Below, piece after piece: positions 24,141 through 33,854 of a stretch of 64,000 nt of DNA (position 1 is its first letter; every line of letters starts with the position of its first letter). The notes beneath the pieces are model-generated. The model had not been told where the DNA came from, ran no database searches, and saw nothing but the letters and a program-made list of their open reading frames with translations. Made by a program: the position numbers and the translations under genes. The DNA lies in contig MOWL01000067.1 of the NCBI GenBank assembly GCA_002110485.1, positions 1,364,001 to 1,428,000 on the forward strand, read 5' to 3'. This stretch comes from Emergomyces orientalis. Lineage: Eukaryota > Ascomycota > Eurotiomycetes > Onygenales > Ajellomycetaceae.

Positions 24141-24313
24141 GCATGAACCGGTGTTCGATCTCTTACCCCTCCCCGCAAATAACCGCATCCACCTCTTTTG
24201 CCCCACCAAGGGCGAAAGAGAGATATTGTTATTCTGTGGGAAGGCTCTGGGAGATCGTTCTGAAATTATACGGTCATAACTTGATCTGGATAATACCAGC
24301 GAAAGGATCATGC
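24141..24313 (+). promoter_or_regulatory. TPP riboswitch in the thi4 5' leader intron
   Basis: A thiamine-pyrophosphate aptamer is recognisable. P1 pairs GCATGA (24141) with TCATGC (ending 24313), P2 pairs ACCG with CGGT, and P3 pairs CGATCTC with GAGATCG around a long insertion of about 80 nt, as in fungal forms. The core TTCTGAAATTATAC is followed by CTTGATCTGGATAATACCAGCG, split here as CTTGATCTGG and ATAATACCAGCG. The normally conserved CUGAGA reads CTGAAA. The element sits inside a probable leader intron: candidate donor GTATCT at 24115, branch CTAAC at about 24358, acceptor TACAG ending 24375, ten bases before the thi4 ATG. In Neurospora and Aspergillus such aptamers control splicing; the same is inferred here. 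Confidence 0.88.
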
Positions 24314-24385
24314 TTTCTCTCTCCCCCAATCCCTTCCCATCACCCCGAACCATACTCCTAACATGGTGTATACAGTGTCTGAAAA

Positions 24386-25456
24386 ATGTCTCCTCCATCT
24401 GCAACATACGATGTAGTGGCCACTGCTGCTACTCCAGTTACCAAAACTAACAAACCCCCCACCACCAATGGGAGCCTTACAAAAACCGGGACCATCCTGG
24501 ATGAATTTGCCGGAAAATGGGACGACTTTACCTTCGGCAATATCCGCGAGAGCCAAGTCTCCCGCGCCATGACGCGCCGCTACTTCAAGGACCTGGACAC
24601 CTACGCTGAGAGCGACATCGTAATTGTCGGTGCAGGGTCTTGCGGTCTTAGCACTGCCTATGTCCTGGGCAAGGCTCGCCCAGATTTGAAAATTGCCCTC
24701 ATTGAGGCCTCCGTCTCCCCTGGTACGTACACCTTCAAACCAAAAGCCAACCTGATCATCTCAGTGCACAAATTCCAACTAACACAACTACCAGGCGGTG
24801 GTGCATGGCTCGGCGGCCAACTGTTCTCCGCCATGGTCCTCCGCAAGCCGGCGGACCGTTTCCTCGATGACCTGGGTGTTCCATACGAAGAAGAACCCTC
24901 CAACCCTAACGTGGTCGTGATAAAGCATGCGGCACTCTTCACGTCCACTTTGCTTTCCAAGGTCCTCTCCTTCCCAAACATCAAGCTCTTTAACGCCACT
25001 TGCGTCGAGGACCTGGTCACCCGCCCGTCCCCTGTTGCAGGCGACGCAGAGGGTATCCGTATCGCCGGTGTTGTGACCAACTGGACGCTCGTTACTCTCC
25101 ACCACGACGATCATTCCTGCATGGACCCTAACACCATCAACGCACCTTTGGTCATCAGTACCACTGGCCACGATGGCCCCTTCGGTGCCTTCTGCGCCAA
25201 GCGCCTCGTGTCCATGTCTGCCATTGAAAAACTGGCTGGCATGCGCGGCCTGGATATGAACTCGGCTGAAGAGGCGATTGTGAAGAATACTCGGGAGGTG
25301 ACGAAAGGGTTGATTATTGGAGGCATGGAGTTGAGTGAAATTGATGGGTGGCACCGGATGGGACCGATCTTTTCGGCTATGATGCTCAGTGGAGTGCGTG
25401 CGGCAGAGGTTGCGTTGGAAGTCTTTGAAGAGCGAAAGAGGGAGTGCGCTGAGTAG
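24386..25456 (+). CDS. thi4: Thiamine thiazole synthase (Thi4)
   Basis: Suicide enzyme that makes the adenylated thiazole of thiamine from NAD, glycine and its own cysteine sulfur. Exons are 24386-24722 and 24795-25456. The 72-bp intron (GTACGT..CCAG) joins EASVSP to GGGAWLGGQLFS and leaves 332 aa. The dinucleotide fold shows as IVIVGAGSCGLSTAY near residue 80. The sulfur-donor cysteine is Cys182 in KLFNATCVEDLVTRP. Further conserved blocks are VVTNWTLVTLHHDDHSCMDP, DGPFGAFCAKRLVSM and GMELSEIDGWHRMGP. The intron is a multiple of three and has no stop, so a retained form would add 24 residues inside the cofactor fold. A TPP riboswitch lies directly upstream, so repression by thiamine is expected. 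A 231-codon antisense frame over this gene is a shadow. Confidence 0.97.
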   Translation: MSPPSATYDVVATAATPVTKTNKPPTTNGSLTKTGTILDEFAGKWDDFTFGNIRESQVSRAMTRRYFKDLDTYAESDIVIVGAGSCGLSTAYVLGKARPDLKIALIEASVSPGTYTFKPKANLIISVHKFQLTQLPGGGAWLGGQLFSAMVLRKPADRFLDDLGVPYEEEPSNPNVVVIKHAALFTSTLLSKVLSFPNIKLFNATCVEDLVTRPSPVAGDAEGIRIAGVVTNWTLVTLHHDDHSCMDPNTINAPLVISTTGHDGPFGAFCAKRLVSMSAIEKLAGMRGLDMNSAEEAIVKNTREVTKGLIIGGMELSEIDGWHRMGPIFSAMMLSGVRAAEVALEVFEERKRECAE

Positions 25457-26050
25457 AGTGGAGGTTGATATTTGATCCCTCAACCCTGGAAAGGCCGGGA
25501 ATTTTTAAAACGTGCCGTATTATCGGATGTTAAAATTGTATTACCTCCTTTTTGCTTGTTCATGGGCTGCCGCAGAGCCCTCAACTGTCATTTAAAAACA
25601 GACATTGGTCCCTTTTCCAGGAGGGTGATAAGTGTACATGGGCACACAGAAGTTGTAGCTAAAGTTGTTATATGTAAACGCAAGATAGTAGTATCTAGCT
25701 ATGGAAGACTGCCAATTATGGAGTATATCTACACGATTGCCTGGAAATTTGACTAAAACCAGGAACATAAATGACCCACCATACATTTCCATCCACAATC
25801 CGTTCGCTAGCATTATTCGATAGTAAAGAAGCACCCACTCCCACAACACCAGTCATCAGAAAATCGGATATATGTAAAACGCAATTATATACGAAAAGAA
25901 AGAACAACAACCCCCCCCCCCCCCCCTCAAACTCCAATCCATTCGGAAAACGTCACCACTTCAGAACCATCCATCCACCGAACAAGAAATATTAAAAGAT
26001 GATTGAAAAATAAAAACGACAAAGGAAAGGGCGAAATTCCGCCAAAACTC
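25457..26050. other. Intergenic with a C homopolymer
   Basis: 3' flanks of convergent thi4 and isc1. A run of about 16 C's occupies 25,911-25,926. No gene seen. Confidence 0.6.
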
Positions 26051-27628
26051 TCAAGGATACCAACCTCTTTGGGCAGGTTTCGGCGACCTGTGCTCCTCCT
26101 CAATATCCAACCCCAACCCCAACACAGTTCTCCTCGCATTCCTAATTTCCCACTCAAACTCCTTAAGCGCCCTTAGTTCACTGCTTACGAACAAACCGCC
26201 AATCAACCCATCAATGGTCCCAGCAACAAGACTAAGGGAGCTGACAAGGCAGAGGATGAAAGAGATGAACGCGCGAGGAGACCACCACACACCAACAAAG
26301 CAGGCAATGGAGATGACCAGTGAAACAATAAAGTGACCTAGGCGTGCACGTCGCTGGAACCGTTCTCGAGCAGTGTAGGCAGATATCATGTAGAGGATCT
26401 GATCATAGATATCTGCCATGAGCGTTGCTTGCTGTTGTTGGCGTGCTACAGCAGCATTCGCATCCGAATTCGAATCCGTGTTCGAGTTCCTGACGTTTTC
26501 TGCGGTGATAAGGGTGGTTACGCCCGCAGGGGATCTGGAGCGGATGGATTCAATATGTTTTTGGATGGGGAGGAAAGAAGACAGGTCCTCCTCGCAGTCA
26601 TCGTCCTTGGCTATATCTAGTGTAATCGTAGCTTCGACGCCGAAGTGGTCACTCAATGAGCAGTGAATGGTTGGGTGTCGTTCCATCATGCATACCCGGG
26701 CGGAGTCAATGGTCCATTTTCTCAAGGAGGAAAAGTTACTGAATGCGCCGTCTCCGACGAATATGTAGTCTAGGCGCTTCGCGAAGGGGTCAGGGAGTTG
26801 GCCGTCGACGGCTACATGTCCTTCGCGCCTGAGTTTCTTTTGCTGTGATTTGTTCCAGCGCCACGTATTAAAGATGCCATCGCATGTAGCTCCGTTTTCG
26901 AAGATGTTGAAGTCGGCGGATGGGGCTTGTTTATTCCGGGCTATTTCAGCAGTGTCTATCGCTGCTCCGATCGATGAATCCGGGTGGAGATGGTTCCATA
27001 CATCCTTGACTGGTGCATGCGAAGTGATGAGTCGATGCGCAAAGGATTGCGGAAGCATGTTGAAATCCCCTAGACCGATAACCAGATGCCCCTTTTCAGC
27101 AGCGGCCCTCATTAATTTGACAATCTCCCAGGCTTGCGCAGTGCGGTGACAGAGATAGGAATCGCGCGGCTCCCTTTCATAAGGGGCATGAAGGTGTGTA
27201 CAAAAGACATCCGCAATGTCAGTAGACCCAGGTCCAATCCGGATCCTTGCGCATGCTACCCCCTTTCCGACAAACCAATCACCCCGGAAGAATGCGGTTG
27301 GACGACCGTTCAGCGGATATGCGTACATAGTGCTTTCTTCGATGGGCCATTTTGAGAGTATAGCTAGACCACCGCCAAATATCCCGCTGAAATAGAACTT
27401 GCCGTATGGGAGGATCTCCTGAGTCTCTCTGCGAATATTATTGTAGTCCTCTTGGGTCCAGCATTCTTGTAGACCAACAATATGCGGGGGGTCATCAGAA
27501 CGCGCTATGCGTTTTCCGATCTCAAGGAGGCGTTCGCGACGGTATTTGGAAAGGAATTTAAGACCCCAGCAGTTGAGGGTGAGGATGTTAATCTTCGCCG
27601 GGAGCTCATCGCTGTTCCGGGGGAGCAT
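26051..27628 (-). CDS. isc1: Inositol phosphosphingolipid phospholipase C (Isc1)
   Basis: Neutral-sphingomyelinase-type enzyme that hydrolyses inositol phosphosphingolipids to ceramide in fungal membranes. A single exon of 525 aa. The endonuclease/exonuclease/phosphatase fold is complete: NILTLNCWGLK with Asn19, VGLQECW with metal-binding Glu55, CTHLHAPY, VIGLGDFNMLP, KRLDYIFVGDGAFS and the catalytic SLSDHFGVEATI. The C-terminal part has two hydrophobic helices, FIVSLVISIACFVGVWW and FISFILCLVSSLSLVAG, which anchor the family in membranes. A Ser/Asn/Asp-rich linker (RNSNTDSNSDANAAVARQQQQ, slightly shortened here) separates the two parts. The ATG at 27628 is followed by a short leader before the fold. 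It is divergent from the Swd3-like gene 364 bp away. Confidence 0.95.
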   Translation of the reverse strand: MLPRNSDELPAKINILTLNCWGLKFLSKYRRERLLEIGKRIARSDDPPHIVGLQECWTQEDYNNIRRETQEILPYGKFYFSGIFGGGLAILSKWPIEESTMYAYPLNGRPTAFFRGDWFVGKGVACARIRIGPGSTDIADVFCTHLHAPYEREPRDSYLCHRTAQAWEIVKLMRAAAEKGHLVIGLGDFNMLPQSFAHRLITSHAPVKDVWNHLHPDSSIGAAIDTAEIARNKQAPSADFNIFENGATCDGIFNTWRWNKSQQKKLRREGHVAVDGQLPDPFAKRLDYIFVGDGAFSNFSSLRKWTIDSARVCMMERHPTIHCSLSDHFGVEATITLDIAKDDDCEEDLSSFLPIQKHIESIRSRSPAGVTTLITAENVRNSNTDSNSDANAAVARQQQQATLMADIYDQILYMISAYTARERFQRRARLGHFIVSLVISIACFVGVWWSPRAFISFILCLVSSLSLVAGTIDGLIGGLFVSSELRALKEFEWEIRNARRTVLGLGLDIEEEHRSPKPAQRGWYP

Positions 27629-27992
27629 CGTAGGGGAATGCAGGGTTGAATCCTAGAGACAGACAAATATAGGGACGGCACAAACAAACCTTCGAGGTTG
27701 CAACCAAACACAACTCAAGCAAAGACAAACTATTTGCTATTGTGCCGTCGTATCTTTGCCAGCTTGTACTCCTCGCAGTTGACCTTGTGATGGTGAGATA
27801 GAGAGGAGGAAATGGACTGTCCACCGCCTTTTGCACTGGGCGCGTTGATTGGTGGCAGAATCGCGTATATTTCGAGCTTCTATCAATTAACGACATTCCG
27901 GGAGAATCAAAGCGGATTCACCAGGACTCTCGCTGCATCTGTCTGTCATCTGAAGAGTCCTGCTGAGTTTCGCGTCGGTAATCCTTTTCAGA
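27629..27992. other. Bidirectional promoter region of isc1 and swd3
   Basis: 364 bp between divergent start codons. Short frames here are continuations of leader sequence. No other feature seen. Confidence 0.6.
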
Positions 27993-29668
27993 ATGGCAGA
28001 AGAAAATCATCCTTCGAAAAAACGACGGTTGGACAACGGCTACACCCCAACATCAGAAAGCTCCTCCGATGAACTTGCAGCCACTCCTGATGTGGAGAGG
28101 AGAGGAGAAAGTTGGGCTGGGGAGACCCCCAACGTTTACAGATCGTCTGTGGCGTACAAAAGAGAGCATTCCGTCAGCCGCAGCCGCAGCCGCAGTCGCA
28201 GCGGGTCAGGGAGCCCAGACGAGTTGGCAGGAGATGCCCGCTCGTACTGGCGGCGCAGGTCAGGGATCAATAGCACGGTACCTTCACGAGAAAGTACCCC
28301 GCAAGAAAGCGACCACGAAGATGAATCTGAGGATGCCACATTTGAGCGGGAAGCCAGACAACGCCCGGTCGATCGCCCGTCATCGCCCACACCCACACCA
28401 CTGCCACCATCGCCTCCACCCAAGCCAGAACGATTGTACTATAAAGAGAAATTTGTGCTGAAAGGGCACCAACTTGGAGTGTCAGCTGTCAAATTCTCTC
28501 CCGATGGATATATGATTGCTAGTTGTTGTAAGGATAGAACTCGAATGACCTTCCTTTTACCACTTGTGTGGGTCTAATGCATTGGAACAGCTGCGGATGC
28601 TACAATAAAAATATGGGATACAGCCAGTGGGCGACTTATCCATACATTCGAAGGACATTTGGCCGGCATTTCTACAATATCATGGAGCCCGGATGGGGCT
28701 GTAATAGCTTCAGGATCTGACGATAAGTCTATTAGACTGTGGCACGTCCCAACTGTGGGTATTCGTCCCAGTTACTCTTCCTTGTCGTGTATTCTTCATG
28801 TCCTAATTAACTTTATTGGTAGGGAAAACCACACCCCAACCCGTTTCTCGGCCACCATAACTACATATATTCCGTCGCCTTCTCCCCGAAAGGAAACATG
28901 CTCGTCAGCGGCTCGTATGATGAAGCTGTGTATTTATGGGACGTCCGATCTGCGCGAGTAATGCGCTCACTCCCCGCCCACTCTGACCCTGTTGCCGGCG
29001 TCGATGTCGTGCGTGACGGAACCCTCCTTGCATCATGTGCAAGTGACGGCCTCATTCGTATCTGGGACACTGCCACAGGGCAATGTTTACGCACGCTTGT
29101 TCACGAAGACAACCCTCCCGTTTCGGCTGTGAAATTCTCTCCAAATGGCAAGTACGTGCTCGCATGGACGCAAGACGACTGCGTTCGGTTATGGGATTAT
29201 GTCGAGGGACGATGTATCAAAACATACCAGGGCCATAAAAATAAGAAATATAGTCTTTCAGGCGCATTTGGGGTATACGGTACACCTGGCGGGGAAATCG
29301 CGGCTTTCGTGTCTAGCGGCAGTGAAGATGGGGCAGTCCTCTGTTGGGATGTGGTTAATAAGAAGGTGTTACAGAAGTTGGAGGGGCATTCTGACGTTGT
29401 TCTAGGCGTTGACACGCACCATTCCGAGGAGACCAGGCTGATTGTAAGCTGTGGTTTGGACCGGACAATACGAGTCTGGGAAGAGGAGCAGCCGCTTTTA
29501 GGGTTGACGCATCAGACAGGGACAAGGGACGAGCTGTCAGAGGACGAGCCGTCAGAGCATGAGCCGCCAGAGGATGAACTGTCGGGTGCAGATGGTAACA
29601 TTGATACCCGTGTGGACGTTGAAGCCGGCCTTGACGTCGACGTTGATGGTGATACTGCGATGGGATGA
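27993..29668 (+). CDS. swd3: WD40 protein Swd3/WDR5 (COMPASS subunit)
   Basis: Seven-bladed WD40 propeller of the Swd3/WDR5 type, a core subunit of the histone H3K4 methyltransferase complex COMPASS. Exons are 27993-28527, 28591-28754 and 28823-29668, with introns of 63 and 68 bp. The product is 514 aa. An N-terminal disordered region of about 145 residues is rich in Ser-Arg pairs (SVSRSRSRSRSGSGS) and prolines. Blades follow, for example VSAVKFSPDGYMIASCSAD, ISTISWSPDGAVIASGSDD, VAFSPKGNMLVSGSYDEA and GLIRIWDTATGQCLRTL. The WDR5-specific run VSAVKFSPNGKYVLAWTQDD, then LWDYVEGRCIKTYQGHKNKK, identifies the subfamily. The C-terminal tail is acidic and repetitive (Glu-Asp-Glu-Pro/Leu). The first intron falls inside blade one, and its in-frame stop makes retention non-productive. 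Confidence 0.92.
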
Positions 29669-31093
29669 TGGGTTTTTCCTTTTAAATTTTTTCCAATAAT
29701 TATGTTTTATGGAATCCGACCTGGCACTAGATGAGGCTGGCCATATCGTTGAATCCGGAATTTTCGCCACCACACAAGTCGAACATCAAACCACCATATG
29801 TCTGCGGGATTAGTTACAGCCATCAAAGTCGGGAGGAGAGGTAGTGCCACATGGTCTAGAGCCGCCAGGCGTATAAGACCCTATATAATGAATTGGAACT
29901 ATTTGGTTGAGATAGTCCAGTAGTTTTCGCTCACTCAATTTAATGAGGGCATTAGATATTCACAACATTACGTTTTTTTATGGTTTCCTAGGTTTCAAGT
30001 CTCGGTATCCAAACAACATGACCACCACAAAAATAAAACATCGTCACTGGGGAAGCCTTGATATATGGAGATGTTATTTTGTACCAGACCTACGTTTATA
30101 AATCGAAATCCCAAAAAGAAAACTGTAACTCCAACACGACTTTCTGATCCAAAAGCGAAGCAATTTACAGCATGTCCTTACTCCTCATTTTCATCCCAAC
30201 TTTCATCACAGGCCCGGCTCAGTGTATGGAAGTGCACCCTGCGCTCCCCAAGGAAACAAAAATCGTTTAGCCACAGAAGCAGCATGCCGCGTCCCGTCGT
30301 GCCCCGCCGCTGTCCCTTGAGACTAAAACCTGCTAATCATCACCAACTATTGGTTCGGTGGCTAAGATCGACGGGGCACCCTGGCACTGGAGGAAAAATG
30401 GCAGATCAACAGGGTTATCCGCTGATGATATAAGGTGGCTTGAGTTAGTTTATTTAGACGTTGAAGTAGGTCCCGGTTTCGGGTATGAATTTAGGTGTAC
30501 GATGATGAAATGTCGATTGTTTCTCTAAAGACAAATACAGTGACGAGGACAAAGTATGTGGATGATTTCTTAAATCATGCCTAGGACCAAGAAGACAATG
30601 TTTGTATAGACATCTCTGAAGCGGTTCTTTTCTCCCTTCCCACAGGAGGGCTTAATTTAACTTATCGTCAATTTCTCTTAAAAGTCAATCAATATAGAAC
30701 CAATAAAACAAACACCATTTCCATTGTGGGTATATAAGAGAATGATAACTGTATGTTCAGGTAGGTATGTCCTGGTAACTTTAGTGTCTTTAACTTATCG
30801 CGTTGACTTGGCCAATAATTGACTTGGATTGGATTGGCAATACCAAGCCAATAAGAGTTCATGAAATTACTGGCAGAAAAAGTACGCTAAAATTGCCTCG
30901 CGGCCAAATCATAACTAGGAAAGCCAACAGCCAATCACTCTCCATCCCATCAAGCGGGAGACCAAAACTCAAATGACGATCCAAAAGTCAAAGTGATTCT
31001 CGGGGATAGACTGAGTTGCACACAAAAACTTCCGAAATAATCCGAAAAGTGACGCGATGGCCTAGGTATTGAGGACAAAATTGGAAGTTATCT
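29669..31093. other. Intergenic between swd3 and the GH128 gene
   Basis: About 1.4 kb between two convergent genes. The 122-codon plus-strand frame at 30,065 is Lys/Arg/Pro/Ser-rich with no motif or splice partner and is not called. Nothing else seen. Confidence 0.5.
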
Positions 31094-31888
31094 CTAGACA
31101 GTACTATAAGTTTCGCCGACTGTAGACAATGAGCCTCCCTTCACAAGCTTATCGGCGAAGAAATAGGCGTAGCGCTCCACGCCCGGATTAGAATCCAACC
31201 AAGGAAGCACCTCGTTCAGGAACTTAACCTGCGCCCCCTCATCCCCAAGACCCTCAAACTCGGTAATCCAGACCGTGCCAATCCCGTGCTTCTTAGCAAG
31301 TGCGATCGCATCATTAACATGGTTTTGGAAATCGGCCACGGCCCAGGCGCTATTGTACCAGTGGATGGCGAGGAAATCAACCTTGCATTTCCCCCCGCAG
31401 GCACCGAGGAACTTCCCCATCCAGGAAAGACCCCGAGGAGAACCGCCGTTGGAAACAGCCGGGGAGCCTAGGCGGGCTTTGCCTGCTAACGGGTTCATGT
31501 ACCTCTGGTACGCTTCCGCGGCAGCTTCGGGAGACATGTTGGCTTGCCCGGGTATATCGGGTTCGTTGAAAGCGAGCAAGTTCTTGCTTCCGGCCCCAAG
31601 GGATGCTTTAGCGTCGCCTGCCCACGAGCCGAACGCCCTAGGGCCCCAAAGCATAGGCACGAATTCAGTGCCACGAACATCGCCACCAGACGTGCCGGCC
31701 CAGTTGTAGGACCAGGAAAAGGATCCTCTACGATTCGAAAATGCGGAAAGGAGCTTAAAATTGTTGTAAGCAATACCACGCTTTCCCGAAGGTGCACGGG
31801 CAGCAATAACGTCAGAGTCGGCGATAGGAGAGCAAGAGACAGCGCCAGCCAGCAGACTGGTGACGAGTAGAGATTTGAATGACACCAT
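31094..31888 (-). CDS. Secreted GH128 (Asl1-like) beta-1,3-glucanase
   Basis: Glycoside hydrolase of family GH128, acting on beta-1,3-glucan of the fungal wall. A single exon of 264 aa. The N-terminus MVSFKSLLVTSLLAGAVSCS is a signal peptide with a likely cleavage after Ala or Ser near residue 18-20. The catalytic domain follows directly: GKRGIAYNN, FSWSYNWAGTSGG, EFVPMLWG, LLAFNEPDIPGQANMSP with the acid/base Glu109, DFLAIHWYN and VWITEFEG with the nucleophile Glu210. GKFLGACGGKCKVDF contains a likely disulfide pair. There is no GPI-type tail, so a secreted soluble enzyme is expected. The family is established; substrate and role in wall remodelling are inferred. Confidence 0.93.
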   Translation of the reverse strand: MVSFKSLLVTSLLAGAVSCSPIADSDVIAARAPSGKRGIAYNNFKLLSAFSNRRGSFSWSYNWAGTSGGDVRGTEFVPMLWGPRAFGSWAGDAKASLGAGSKNLLAFNEPDIPGQANMSPEAAAEAYQRYMNPLAGKARLGSPAVSNGGSPRGLSWMGKFLGACGGKCKVDFLAIHWYNSAWAVADFQNHVNDAIALAKKHGIGTVWITEFEGLGDEGAQVKFLNEVLPWLDSNPGVERYAYFFADKLVKGGSLSTVGETYSTV

Positions 31889-33854
31889 GGTTCGAACTCA
31901 AGGCAGATGGGGATCAAGGCTAAACAAATAAACCAAGTTTCGTGGCGGACCGAGAGTATATAACTGGTAAGGAGGAGAGCAAAGAAATGTGAAAGGCTCA
32001 ACGGTGTCAACCTGAGAGGAAAAGAAGGACCAGCTTTCTACTTGAAAGGCGTGCTTTGAACAATTGCTCGAGAAGATGGGTGGTCAAAGGTATCAAGAAG
32101 CAAACACTAGAATCAGCTGCGTAATTTGTATGAGGTAGAGGTAAATTCAATTAGAACCTGCAGGCTCGTTCGAGAAGGTCTCGTCAGGATGGTTAATGCT
32201 CCACAGACACTGAGCGATGAAAAACGAGTGGATTAGGCTGCTATTTATGTGCGTGAGTGGACGCATAATCGGCACTCTTGTATATGCCGGCGGAATCCGC
32301 TACCACACGCCTATTGAAGAGGGTACTGAGGATGGTAGTTCGAGCCAATGATGGATGATGCAATCGTTTGGGACCAATGAATGATGCTGGGAAGGCATTT
32401 TAGGGATTATCAGCACTTCCGAGGATGGCAGCGAAGAACGTTGGGGGAGCACGACGGCGTCGTAATACTGGGCCCGATTCTCCAACAGTCCTAACAGAGT
32501 ATCAAAAAAGGGCCTAGACTTGCATTCCTGGAGAAAACGTTTCTGGCTGTCTTGGGCCCACGGGTGCGACAAAGGGAGCACCGGGAGTAGGAATGCAAAC
32601 ATGTTTTGGGTTGAATGTTCCTGAAAGTTACCAATATTTGGATGAAAATTGAACGAAGAAATGACTTGTTCTTGATCTGTCCAAACTTTGATGACGATCC
32701 TACCCTTCGAAGCCTGGTTGAACGGGCTCAAGAACCAGGAGTTTAACACCCATATTACTGGTAGAATTAGGGTGTAGGCAATGCGTAATACCGTTACATC
32801 TTGGGAAATCCATCGGACACGCAGTCAAAGGAATACAACTGTTATCTGCGCAGTGCAGGGCGAGTTGATGTTCGCTAATATAGTGTGGCTCAAGTGTACC
32901 GTAAGTGGGCTTGTATCCTAAGCGGGCATAGCGGCAAAACCTTATTTCATTGACCCCCCTGTTTCCACGAGTTGCCAAGGCGCCAAGCCAGACGTCAGCC
33001 CGCCAATGGCTCGCATCCATCAAGTCGGCCTGGAATGAGCCCTATCGCCGCGATTCGCGACACATAAATCAGTCCAAGGAGGAACGACTACAAATTTTGG
33101 AAAATAATCTGCCTCCCAACATGGGTGCCATGCAATAACTCCAGGCATAGCACAAGAAAAGTAGCTTTTTGAAGAAACGAAGTCGCGGCAACACAACGCT
33201 CTTCAGGCTATAATAGGTGAAGAAGAGACGCATGGGGGGATCTTAGCTTCACTCGTATTAGACCTCCCGTTTATCCGTAAATTTGTACACCATTGTGCAT
33301 GACACTATAGCGGCCTGAAGAATACCGCCGGGGTAATATGCTCATGCGTGCCCTTATAACAATGGCTTCTGCAACGTTGTCGCGCCTGGAGGGAAAACCA
33401 AGGTTTTGTGCGTAGCTAGGGATCTTCGAAAACCTTCATTAGACAGTACGCTAACCAGATATCAATCGACGCCCGTGAAAATCAGGGCAATTGGGCATCC
33501 ATATATTGGCGTTGAGTTTCCTGTACAAAGGCGTAAAGCGTGAACAGCACCAACTGACTCCAGACTGCGACCTGGTACCTTCTCATAGAACGAAAATCCC
33601 AAAAATAATTCTCCTACTTCTTCAATAACCCAAGCGCGCCTCGCGTCAATAATATGCATATGCACGTGTAACAGCCGTCCATTTGGGTAATGTCGTATAT
33701 TTGTTGAAGATATCAAAGAGAGCGCCACAGCATCCAAAAGTTTATGATTGAAGATGCACTGAAAAATTTAAGAACTCCTTGGACATGTCCCGGGATATGG
33801 CTCGCTCTTCTAGCTCCGCATCATAGGCATTGAGCGCAGGAACACATTATCCTT
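31889..33854. other. Gap of about 2 kb between GH128 and RED genes
   Basis: The left 350 bp is the GH128 promoter. Minus-strand frames of 107 and 149 codons (32,700-33,023 and 32,300-32,749) abut and overlap, and could be exons of a small unrecognised gene. I find no convincing family motif, so I do not call one. A 91-codon frame at 33,462-33,737 is equally unsupported. Confidence 0.4.

Noticed and set aside
24788..25483. 231-codon antisense frame over thi4
   Set aside because: Shadow frame; thi4 conservation explains the sequence on the other strand.
25911..25926. C homopolymer as a functional site
   Set aside because: Homopolymer runs also occur at about 56,557 and 46,256 (T). Slippage or sequencing error is a sufficient explanation.
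32300..33023. Adjacent minus-strand frames that could be exons
   Set aside because: No family motif and no clear donor/acceptor pair that improves the reading. Left uncalled.
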